A stretch of 64,000 nt of DNA from Colias croceus (Eukaryota > Arthropoda > Insecta > Lepidoptera > Pieridae), in assembly GCF_905220415.1 (NCBI RefSeq), contig NC_059541.1:1252501-1316500 (forward strand), given 5' to 3'. The position numbers were made by a program, and so were the translations under genes. Shown here in pieces: positions 53,901-58,972 of this stretch. Positions within the stretch are counted from its first letter, which is position 1. The number at the start of each line of letters is the position of its first letter. The notes under the pieces are model-generated. The model ran no database searches and was not told where the DNA came from. It saw nothing but the letters and a program-made list of their open reading frames with translations.

Positions 53901-56398
53901 AGAACGATTATGGTGCAAACCAATGTTAATATGAATATTCTTGAGAATTTGACTTAAAATATTTTAGAACAGAAAATTCTAGCGATTTCGAATCAGAAAT
54001 AAATTTTGACAAAAAATATATTTTTTGAAAAATTTTAATCCACTTAAAAAAAGAAATGGTTATCTTAATGGTTTTTTAGCCTTTTTTTAAAGAATGACAT
54101 TTTTACATATTTTTTAAATAAAAAAATGTATCATAACATATTTAAAGCATGTTACATTAGTAAAACTACACAAAGCCTATCGACAAATACTTCTTAATAA
54201 TAATTAATATCCATACATACTATACCTAACAATGGCGGTAACCAATTAACATTAGCCTCTGTATGGGAGTCTAGAAACAGCAGCACATCAGCCGTTGCCT
54301 GCTTCGCACCAGCCAATCTCGCTGTTATCAATCCACTGCGATTTTTAAGACGAATTACCTTCACTTTTCGATAGTTATACATGAGATATTCATCCAAGTT
54401 TTCTTTCAGGAAATCTGAAACATATTGAGATTATTACATTGAGACATTTTAACGCTGGTGAAAGACACAAGGTTGAATCCAATCTTAAAAAATCTCTCAT
54501 TTATAATGTAAACATTACCAATTATAAGGTAGAAAATTTTATCTAATAATATTCAAATTGAGTGTTTTCTCAAACATTCAATTTCAACAAATATTACATT
54601 TTGTATTGCTGAACAAATATTACTTTTTTATGAATCACTGCGGCCTCGCCCGCGTTTACAAAGAAAAACCCGCATAGTTCCCGTTCCCGTTCCCGTGGGA
54701 TTCTCGGGATAAAACCTAGCCTATGTTGCTCAGTGAAGATGCAGCTTTCTAATGGTGAAAGAATTTTTGAAATTGGTCCAGTAGTTTATCCGTGAAAACC
54801 ATACATACATACATGATTACAAACCAGACATAATTACAAACCTTTCCTCTTTATAATATTAGTATAGATAGATTACAAACTAGAATAACATATTAAATAA
54901 CTAGATAGTGTGTAAGCTAAACCTTGGCGCATGCTTTTCTAACTTTTTTAACAAACATACTTTTTTAACCAACCCAGTCTTATAAGACTCATATAATATG
55001 ATGTTTCTCAATTTTCTATACATTTGAATAAAAATCATTAAATTAGTAGTGTACATATATTATATTATATTCATTAACAGAGTTTATAATAATTTACTCT
55101 AAAAATTTATGTTATCTTTGCATTATCAGTGAATTAAATAGTAAAACAGTACATGGTATTTCCCACATAATTCTTGAACAAATATTTTGAACACTTTATG
55201 TTCGACACATCCTGCCTTAATTGACATCATGCTAAAACTATTTAAAATAATTACATATTTTAAATATTGCAAAGATATTCAGATCCACAAGAAATCACTA
55301 TATTGTAATTGTGAAAGAAATCTTTAATTAATAGTTTTATAAATACAACAAAATACCATACAAACAAAACTAAAACAAACTATTTAACAAATTATTTCAA
55401 CACAAACATCATTCGTACACTAAATAGTGAACAATTTTACTTTTTTGCACTTACATACAACATTTATACAACTTACCTTTGGTACTAGCATCGTCCACTA
55501 AGAATATCTCCTTGATCAACTTTTCCGGCGATCTATTCAGCACACTGACCACAGTTCGAAGCAATGTGCTCCAATGTTCATTGTGAAATGGTACAACTAC
55601 ACTCACAGTTGGCAATGACTCAATGTAGAGACGTTTTTGACACCCCAGATGCCTTATATCTGGTAGGGAGCGATTGAGAGGTATCTTATCACTTAGGGCT
55701 CCATTGAATCCATTTACTGAATATAACTCTTTCTCCAGATTGGTTTCTCTTTTCGATAAATGAGCAGGCAGTCCTTGCTCGCCGATACCTTAAAATTTTA
55801 ATGATTTAATTTTTGTCAGTAGTTCAGTAACATTAAATAAGATCAATTGTATACATTTCCACAATATTTATTGTTAAAGAAAATATTTTATATATCAAAT
55901 TATACACACCCACTCGTTTCCTTTCATATTTTATCTGTTTGTAATTGTGCCAGTCTATTTTCTGGAATTAATATTAAAATTGATAAGTTATCTTTTAACA
56001 TCACACTAGTATACAGAGATTTTCTTTTATATAATCAAAAGTTTCAATATTTTTTAGGATTTTCATCATTTTTTTTACTACTAAGTAGTTAAATTTTCCT
56101 TTAAAAAAATAAGGCTTGATACAAAAAATCTAATTCATGCAGGTAAGGTGTAAAACCATATAAGTCAGATAGAATACAGCATATCAATTGCAATAAGATT
56201 TGTATGGTTTCTTTCACCTACTTTTAAGCTTGTTGGTTCAAAATAATCCTTTTTTCCACTGCCCAAGAGTGTCTGCTTCAAAGGTTCTATTGATATTGAA
56301 TTTACATCCTTTGTTCTCAATATATATACTGTGGCCACAATTAATATTATTATAATAAGGTTACGTAGCCGTAACAGCCTCAAAAAGTTGCGCCGCAT
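35759..56398 (-). CDS. Polypeptide N-acetylgalactosaminyltransferase, GALNT10-like, complete
   Basis: A Golgi type II membrane enzyme that transfers GalNAc from UDP-GalNAc to Ser/Thr, the first step of mucin-type O-glycosylation. Eleven coding exons (minus strand, 5' to 3'): 56398-56218, 55788-55477, 54414-54226, 53849-53672, 48242-48125, 47503-47393, 46546-46388, 46106-46044, 40713-40577, 39592-39481, 35956-35759. All phases agree and give 585 residues, the usual family size. Membrane helix about 14-30; GT-A catalytic domain with SVVVPFHNEHWSTLL, the metal-binding DSH at about 213-215, WGGEQYELSFK and GHVYRKFAPF; C-terminal ricin-type lectin domain from about 440 with three repeats. MDEYAQYLYKRRP, CKSFRWFMTQ and GGNQLWRY point to the GALNT10 group (Drosophila Pgant6 may be the ortholog, from memory). 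Introns 4 and 8 carry complete retrotransposons, and introns 9 and 10 carry minisatellites. Confidence 0.95.
36254..39542. repeat. 35-copy, 94-bp tandem array derived from an exon and its 5' splice site
   Basis: 3,289 bp equals 35.0 units of 94 bp, and every copy I compared is identical. On the minus strand each unit contains the last 62 nt of coding exon 10 (encoding VLLYACHLGGGNQLWRYHA), its donor GTGAGT, and about 26 nt of intron rich in tgtgtg. The right-most unit is continuous with the unique 5' part of exon 10, so the array grew from the exon-intron border. Because 94 is not a multiple of three, read-through changes frame with each copy and meets a stop. Intron 10 therefore contains 34 extra copies of the 5' splice site. 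Confidence 0.97.
39481..39592 (-). CDS. GalNAc-transferase coding exon 10: lectin repeat beta
   Basis: Acceptor tatttccag, donor GTGAGT. It encodes RSMCWDVPESSPRSAV and YACHLGGGNQLWRYHA, the second ricin-type repeat. Its 3' 62 nt are the first copy of the 94-bp array, so the exon is partly repeat. It is flanked by a 41-bp array on the upstream side. Joining to exon 11 in frame restores the lectin domain. The upstream-most donor is assumed. Confidence 0.9.
39676..40559. repeat. 41-bp minisatellite, about 21.5 copies, with higher-order order
   Basis: Unit atgacagaaagagcgcacgt plus gcagcgcttatctgactagtg. Variants (gcacac, gcgccc with gctcta, and tgtctg with gccacgc and gattagta) recur in a six-unit order in the second half, indicating amplification in blocks. 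Each common unit has the E-box-type palindrome CACGTG. The array fills about 90 percent of intron 9 and stops 17 bp from the exon 9 border. Confidence 0.95.
40577..40713 (-). CDS. GalNAc-transferase coding exon 9: lectin repeat alpha
   Basis: Acceptor attacag, donor GTGATT. It encodes IRPSSNPQLCVDAHHGEQMD, LHLKPC and FILSWHKDIR, the first ricin-type repeat with CVD in place of the usual CLD. Starts in phase 0, ends in phase 2. Confidence 0.94.
40901..41133. repeat. DIRS right inverted terminal repeat with extension
   Basis: 40,935-41,133 matches 45,882-45,683 in inverted orientation over about 200 bp, with small differences near the tip (aggagcc in place of ttacgccg). The outer 34 bp (taatagttgagttttact to actcgt) are absent from the other end and form the one-sided extension typical of DIRS. 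Confidence 0.88.
41208..41311. repeat. DIRS internal complementary region
   Basis: Begins aaggcctcgaataaggctc and passes through ctcaactattatgtcc to attcgaggcctttaaac. The first part is the inverse of the right tip plus extension, the second the inverse of the left tip, joined at ATTA. This is the sequence a circle junction would give. Confidence 0.85.
41392..42450 (-). CDS. DIRS tyrosine recombinase
   Basis: C-terminal part (about 350 residues) of a 932-codon open frame that runs back to 44,190 over pol. N-terminal core-binding part GWRGSTLKTYKPAWERWINW; catalytic part with the first Arg in LLLCSGRRIHDLTLL, the second Arg in PGSVRSAVASRSW and the Tyr in TFKKYYRK. The His usual three residues before the second Arg is Gly here. 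The domain start is estimated, and its frame overlaps the end of pol as in other DIRS elements. It acts in integration of the circular DNA. Confidence 0.85.
   Translation of the reverse strand, partial: TNRSDHGPPSTKGKEYGSRNLEMWGWTQALETWSSQQKSLLRSGWRGSTLKTYKPAWERWINWCLKHNVDIKNPTGSDLAKYLADLHLVEKLAYRTILVHRSVVSTLCKTEDNSKLSSNILVKQILKAIANTSPKLRAGNIWDTSILISWLTNHNVQNSSNLWEISRRCAIILLLCSGRRIHDLTLLSVAEGFYVDSTVENSIVFWPKHGSKTDSDSYVQSGWKLLSNASNCNIDPVFWIRKLLDLGMDRRNLASVDNLFVTVCGKAKAASRTVIAGWVKSALREAGVEAAPGSVRSAVASRSWLDNESIDKILARGNWRSQNTFKKYYRKEVRPVNNQNNSLCALFEPLSQ
42360..44438 (-). CDS. DIRS reverse transcriptase and RNase H (pol)
   Basis: A 692-codon frame. RT motifs SDGSMRPIFNLKRLNQ, MVKIDLTQAYCHVPV, LPFGLATAPKVF and FLDD (catalytic Asp pair). 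RNase H Asp in TTDAADSGWGAEL and LQCDNKAVV, with EADRLSR at its end. The C-terminal VDLFAS block is typical of DIRS pol. The first 60 codons overlap gag in another frame, so real translation probably starts later or by frameshift. No premature stop. Confidence 0.88.
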   Translation of the reverse strand: MHRLRSIIIIVLDIMHLPKECVLIMTLMSVYFDLNLDHNLSKCVLTDRNLTVLVPRVQEAKVIKDFDYLQTFRGGRLTEFVSIWKERGAPEALLKIITGYKIPFQAKPPLVMPRHTKVHYQTVPSVEMDLAINNMLTENILQHAPETPSFLSTLFLTPKSDGSMRPIFNLKRLNQYLKITKFRLISVHRVPDFLQPHDFMVKIDLTQAYCHVPVAVSHRCFLRLMYKGQMLQMTCLPFGLATAPKVFASLTNWTAEFLREKGIRIIVFLDDFLIVCQDRAKLVNQVEFVLKSLQELGWKVNTNKSILSPQTSLEYLGIVWDTWQNRKSLPQNKIRKIKVNISHLLKSQVITLKEAQSTAGFLNFARLVIPQGRLNFRCLLTLSNRLLKHQDRTSFHLPQQVVKELKWWLVNCEKFSRIHPPSTTHFLTTDAADSGWGAELNGIHMKGEWVGAESLLHSNQKEMLTVVKCLREVGPSLIHSSVLLQCDNKAVVAYLKNEGGCRSAELMKLTYEVYHLLDIFDIHLIPHHIPGSYNMEADRLSRNMSPAEWHLLPSTTDLVFAKWGVPDVDLFASTRAHVVPKYVSLDQRDRQAWKHNAFAWEWTFRLAWVFPPPSVLPRVLMHLNRAKGMYLIVAPRWPRAFWRADLKSRAIAPPFTVRHLETKLIDLTTGLPPPKVKNMVLEIWKCGGGRKH
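44239..44632 (-). pseudogene. DIRS gag C-terminal part, out of frame with the N-terminal part
   Basis: Open from the A7 run near 44,633-44,639 to the stop at 44,239-44,241. It encodes a Phe, Asn, Gln and Arg-rich tail (for example FAFNYNNSFRHYAPP and SASRPRGKGDKRF) typical of DIRS gag ends. It lies one frame off from the gag start frame, so the gag of this copy is interrupted by a one-base change, or the A run allows slippage. Confidence 0.7.
44615..45475 (-). CDS. DIRS gag-like protein, N-terminal part
   Basis: 286 codons from ATG at 45,475. It has an acidic Ser-rich start (SSDSSSSLSSDEEEVV), a basic Lys-rich patch and the conserved NVRYADIQKLYNARPGFVDL block of DIRS gag proteins. It stops soon after an A7 run. 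The continuation lies in another frame. Confidence 0.82.
   Translation of the reverse strand: MSDGSSEKMPNDNLVSSDSSSSLSSDEEEVVRLPKKTVKRKRKSSKPSKNKKTRKENESLSLLSNQVSEIQHFLANFSSCFGYYPPGYSYCSDGINLDNCDHVSEPAVEPSVSFNFDLTTNLKEPTVANTSAEHLQLLNSLQHFNSENWTNVRYADIQKLYNARPGFVDLEVNDEIKQFEKSNNLIATEKSLSAITHALIMQSDALKKGVSELLQWTNDSEEINKESLLSKIKETFSGSFQKNSLDCLQLVCGRRADIVEQRRDFFLNLVKDKFLRVSLKKDSAFL
45683..45882. repeat. DIRS left inverted terminal repeat
   Basis: 200 bp inverted relative to 40,935-41,133, ending in taaggacataat. On the minus strand it opens ATTATGTCCTTACGCCG. It probably holds the promoter of the element. Confidence 0.88.
46044..46106 (-). CDS. GalNAc-transferase coding exon 8
   Basis: 63 nt, phase 0 at both ends, encoding IAFDLTVKYPPVEPSPFAEG, the link between catalytic and lectin domains. 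Donor GTGAGT is followed by the 5.3-kb intron that holds the DIRS element. Confidence 0.94.
46388..46546 (-). CDS. GalNAc-transferase coding exon 7
   Basis: 53 codons, phase 0 at both ends, encoding RRVAEVWMDEYAQYLYKRRP and CKSFRWFMTQ, the conserved end of the catalytic domain. Its DTGDISEQKALRERL block is close to the GALNT10 type. Confidence 0.95.
47393..47503 (-). CDS. GalNAc-transferase coding exon 6
   Basis: 37 codons, phase 0. IWQCGGRMVDAPCSRVGHVY and RKFAPFPNPG: the catalytic His and substrate-binding loop of GalNAc-transferases. Donor GTGAGT, acceptor gtccgcag. Confidence 0.95.
47926..48095. repeat. Dispersed repeat, short form
   Basis: Starts tttttaagctattgcatagc and ends cccgagtgccacacgtcgtt. 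The same ends bound a 350-bp copy at 57,244-57,594. Subterminal inverted motifs (gctattgcatagc, gcatgcaatagc) suggest an unclassified MITE. It lies only 30 bp from exon 5. Confidence 0.7.
48125..48242 (-). CDS. GalNAc-transferase coding exon 5
   Basis: Encodes SPVMAGGLFAISRLFFWELG and YDPGLDIWGGEQYELSFK, the most conserved catalytic block (Gal/GalNAc-T motif). Phase 2 in, phase 0 out. The upstream intron holds the Gypsy-type element. Confidence 0.96.
48507..48885 (+). repeat. 5' LTR of the Gypsy-type element
   Basis: 379 bp, TGTAAATG to AACATTATA. It has a polyadenylation signal (aataaa near 48,790). The pyrimidine motif tctctctttcag occurs twice, at about 48,705 followed by gtgagt and at about 48,800 followed by agcaac, so a small intron could be removed from the leader. 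Confidence 0.93.
48886..48896 (+). promoter_or_regulatory. Primer binding site, candidate self-priming type
   Basis: The 11 nt right after the LTR, aaacaacattt, do not begin with TGG as for tRNA primers. They are the exact reverse complement of aaatgttgttt at 48,695-48,705 inside the LTR. Tf1/sushi-type elements prime with the first 11 nt of their own RNA in this way. Inferred from sequence only. Confidence 0.55.
48923..50050 (+). CDS. Gypsy-type gag
   Basis: 375 codons from ATG at 48,923 (immediately after the leader) to TGA at 50,048. It has a capsid-like region (VSQWMNTFEAECARM, DSCLDWYSSML) and a Cys/His cluster (CKICEKENKG, YHPESQCWF) like a modified zinc knuckle. It ends on AAAAAAC TGA, a slippery site for entry to pol. 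Confidence 0.88.
   Translation: MDKLKFEFMVKASEDIKTNIICVTKITDLEGRTFAIPDKLQPVRLHEAIAQTQIFQKVKATLQRRHEKRQVWVSMKPEMKMVYCDEDGNKQFMGYLLEEQTEPPSATSGISEESLSRIIEGFAEMKKDKPKPVNRLAEKFVIEKFNSKITNVSQWMNTFEAECARMEIEDSRKIEIFRLFIEDSCLDWYSSMLIKHTINSEWAVWKINFCDTFADKGWSPIRYAMLYKYRQGSLLEYALKKEKLLLEINKSIDKITLIDLIATGLPSFIADNIDRNSLKEIKDLFNSIRRLEHKVNIKSFDKKIGPLENKLKEKNVKPMISPCKICEKENKGIRYHPESQCWFKIKNNDRPKKDYIRSVNNSELETELNEINPKN
50041..50047 (+). promoter_or_regulatory. Slippery heptamer for -1 frameshift (A AAA AAC)
   Basis: The last gag codons read aaa aac tga. A one-base slip back on A-AAA-AAC leads straight into the pol frame (ctg att gtg). Pol has no ATG near its start, so this site explains how pol is made. 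Downstream structure was not checked. Confidence 0.75.
50048..53178 (+). CDS. Gypsy-type pol: protease, RT, RNase H, integrase
   Basis: About 1,040 codons, -1 frame relative to gag. Protease YDSGSNVSLI; RT FSTLDVNSAFWSIPL and YIDD; RNase H VYTDASIQGIGA; integrase zinc site (HYYYCHLG with CETCDVC); catalytic Asp in SIDTIGG and LILSDQYPG; GPY module (IGPYQIIDKI) at the C-terminus. No chromodomain is seen. Ends at TAA 53,176-53,178, 47 bp before the 3' LTR. No stops or shifts seen. Confidence 0.93.
53226..53604 (+). repeat. 3' LTR of the Gypsy-type element
   Basis: No difference from the 5' LTR found by eye over 379 bp. It is preceded by the purine tract gggggggaga (53,215-53,225), the plus-strand primer. 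Confidence 0.93.
53672..53849 (-). CDS. GalNAc-transferase coding exon 4
   Basis: Encodes PYIDVIAYDTFEYRAQDEG, RGAFDWELYYKRLPLLP, ENMPEPF. Acceptor cttccag after a poly-T tract, donor GTAAGT. Phase 1 in, phase 2 out. Confidence 0.95.
54226..54414 (-). CDS. GalNAc-transferase coding exon 3: DSH motif
   Basis: Encodes KVIRLKNRSGLITARLAGAK and ADVLLFLDSHTEANVNWLPP. D-S-H (about residues 213-215) binds the manganese ion and UDP. Acceptor gtttcag, donor GTATAG. Confidence 0.96.
54640..54868 (-). mobile_element. Helitron-like element in GalNAc-transferase intron 2
   Basis: On the minus strand it starts TCTATACTAATATTATAAAG and ends near a CG-rich hairpin (cgcgggcgaggccgc). The terminal CTAG is lost. 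The interior carries a catacatacatacatg repeat. Confidence 0.65.
55477..55788 (-). CDS. GalNAc-transferase coding exon 2
   Basis: 312 nt: luminal stem (GIGEQGLPAHLSKRE) and the start of the catalytic domain, TVSVVVPFHNEHWSTLLRTV, KEIFLVDDAST, with the UDP-binding VDD. Phase 1 at both ends. Confidence 0.96.
56218..56398 (-). CDS. GalNAc-transferase coding exon 1: cytoplasmic tail and membrane anchor
   Basis: ATG at 56,398 (preceded by GTG, not used). MRRNFLRLLRLRNLIIIILI: short basic tail then signal anchor, type II. The exon probably starts at 56,409 after ttcaaag. Donor GTGAAA gives phase 1. Confidence 0.92.
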
Positions 56399-56740
56399 CA
56401 CAATTGTACCTTTGAAATATAAAAAACATATACAGTATTTTTTTTAATTGTAGGTATGTAAGTATCGGATACTTTGGGTAAAAGAATAATTATGATTTAA
56501 GCTACATAAAAAAAAAATATTTTATTAGCGCTCGTAATAATAATAATTATTACACTTAACAATAATAAACTGTCTGCTTTTCCAAGAAATGGATATAAAT
56601 ATAGTTCAATGATTGCAGATCAATATCTCCAAATATATTAGATAAATCACAGGAATTGTCGTGTACCCATTATAATGAGATAAGATAATATAAATATTAA
56701 TAGCACTAATTTTGACGAGTTCATAGATAAATTACTTACC

Positions 56741-56840
56741 TTGAAATGCTTCCTGAGAACAAGTAAATACAATAACCAGACACTGGTGCTATAAACCCTT
56801 TTTTGTACGAAACCTGATCAATTTTACATGGAACCCAGCC
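56741..56840 (-). other. GalNAc-transferase 5' UTR exon (predicted)
   Basis: A consensus donor CAAG|GTAAGT sits on the minus strand at 56,740, and the next coding exon has an acceptor just before the start codon, so a non-coding first exon is likely. The start is uncertain. Confidence 0.5.
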
Positions 56841-57243
56841 AGTAAAGGAACCGGCAAACAAGTAAACAGCCGACAGGCGACAAGGTTTGCCTTTTACTTT
56901 TTAAAAAATATTCATCGTTCTATAATAAGTAATAAATGATAGTACAACAAAAAGATTTTCTCACACAGCTGTAATGTTCGTACACTTTACTATTTTACAT
57001 ACCTACTCATAATTTTTTAAATACTTCAATAAAATCAATAGTGAATCTTTACAGGATGTAAATCGCAACTTGCTGTTTGTGATTGGGCTAAAGTCAAATT
57101 ACAAATAAATTTTGACAATGTTTTTTTTATTTGATTTGACATTCGAATTGGAATTAATATACTTGCCATTTCCAAAAATATTTTATACTCTTTGATGGAA
57201 TTGGAATATTATGTGTGTGAATATGTGAGATAAACTGATATAA

Positions 57244-57594
57244 TTTTTAAGCTATTGCATAGCTTCTATCGCGGGCCTTGAGCGTGGGGACTGAATCGAG
57301 AAATTCCGTAACGAAAAAAATTGGTTGTCTGTAAAGTCGGTTTACTGACGATAATTGAACGTGACAACGATTGTGTTTCTTTGTCGCTCGTTCCGTGTTC
57401 TCGCTTGCACTTCAAGCCTTACACGGAACGCCTCAGAGCGAGGTAACGCCGCATGAGTCAAGTTTTTTCGTGCGTGCAGCCGGCTCTATCGAATTATGAC
57501 GTTGTCACGTCAAAAAACACACGCTCCCCACTCTGGCTTGAAGGTATAGCATGCAATAGCTTTACCGCGGCAGTCCCCGAGTGCCACACGTCGT
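57244..57594. repeat. Dispersed repeat, long form (unclassified MITE)
   Basis: Same ends as 47,926-48,095. It contains an extra piece of about 185 bp with its own inverted motifs (acgtgacaacg at 57,359, cgttgtcacgt at 57,500), bounded by A runs that match the joint in the short copy, so the short copy is probably a deletion form. It lies between the divergent GalNAc-transferase and calnexin genes. Confidence 0.72.
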
Positions 57595-57866
57595 TATTTT
57601 ATTTGTTAATTACCAGCTTAGATTTAAGCATACAAAGGGGCATAGGGACACAGAAAGCGACTTTGTATCACTTTATTTTTATTTATTCATTATTTACTTT
57701 ATAGTGAAATTCTCGTTATTTTTTTTTCCATTAAAGTAAGGAATGTCGAATACGAATGTATGAACAGTACTTATAGAAATACCAAGATATAAGATTCTTG
57801 AGAAATAGGAATGTACCTTAAAAAAATCACTTATATATGAAAAATTATAAAGGTTGATGTTTTGTT

Positions 57867-57993
57867 AACATTGAGATATACATATGGAGACGACACCGCC
57901 TACATCACTTATGTTTCGCTCAACATACGCCATATGGCGTAACTGCACGCTAATTTTTTATTTGTTTTAAAGTGAAACGCACAGCATCAAATA
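57867..57993 (-). repeat. Second copy of the Ten-m 3' UTR repeat
   Basis: Inverted match to 27,775-27,897, about 90 percent identity. It lies upstream of calnexin. Confidence 0.75.
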
Positions 57994-58391
57994 AACATAT
58001 ACTTGACATATACATAATATATTATGTGATCTCAATGTTTGTTTATAAATTTCTAAGAAGGTTGTATTGTATTCATAAAAACGATGAAAAATAAGTTTTT
58101 AATACCTATACCCACTATACCGCAGTCACCTGTATCCCTTTCATATAAAAAAAGTCAATGCAATACATATATATATAATATTATATAAAATATAAATTTA
58201 TTTCAATAAATTCACAATTGTACTAATTTAAATATTAAATTTTAATTATTGTTAACTTGCCAGATACGAATTAAAAACCTCATCATCTTTTGTCACTGAA
58301 TCTGACATTTATCGACAAATGTCGGATTGTCGGACACGGGACAACTGTTCCATCGCTATTGGTGGAAACAGGCTTGGTATTAAGTAAATAG

Positions 58392-58410
58392 CCAATAGAA
58401 GCAAACCACA
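58392..58410 (+). promoter_or_regulatory. ER-stress-element-like site upstream of calnexin
   Basis: CCAAT, nine bases, CCACA: one base from the mammalian ERSE consensus CCAAT-N9-CCACG bound by NF-Y with ATF6/XBP1. It lies about 200 bp upstream of the predicted first-exon donor. Calnexin is a known target of the unfolded protein response. Function in insects is inference. Confidence 0.45.
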
Positions 58411-58499
58411 GAGTAAAAATATAGGTGGACAACGAATCAAAATAGATTTATCCTACAAACCGACTTCTGCAAGCATGCTTAATTCAATTTGAAACCAAT

Positions 58500-58627
58500 A
58501 TATTATTTGAGAATTGAGATCTATTGCGGCTTTCAGATTTCGTTTGTTTCAACTTTAATAAATATAAACAATTGTTGAAAGAAATTGATTTATGTGTTCG
58601 TGCGTTTAAAGATTCCTTTAGAGCAAG
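58500..58627 (+). other. Calnexin 5' UTR exon (predicted)
   Basis: A donor gagcaag|gtatgt at 58,628 and an acceptor directly before the calnexin start codon (ttattacag|ATG) imply a non-coding first exon ending at 58,627. The 5' limit is a guess. Confidence 0.5.
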
Positions 58628-58867
58628 GTATGTAGGTAATTTAAAAATATACATAATTCTAACAATTACAATTAATTAAAAAAATCACTGCAAGGAAGTG
58701 CATTTCGTTATTTTATTAAAATTGTTTTTATTGAGAACTTCCGTCATCCGGCCTCTATTTCATATTATATTTAACGTATGTACTGCGCCGGTTGGACTTC
58801 GGCTTATTTATTTAATTAGATTACGATTTGTTCGTGGCTGTCTATAACCGGTTCGGATTTATTACAG

Positions 58868-58972
58868 ATGGCTCTATTTAGAGTTATTTTAACAAGCGCA
58901 TTTATTGTGCTTGTTGCAACAACGTGTGCTCATGCTGAGGCCGAAAATGCAGACGATGGAGTTACTGTTGAG
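58868..58972 (+). CDS. Cnx99A: Calnexin exon 2: signal peptide
   Basis: ATG immediately after the acceptor. Hydrophobic core LTSAFIVLVATTC, likely cleavage after CAHA, then acidic residues. Donor gttaga, phase 0. Confidence 0.9.
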
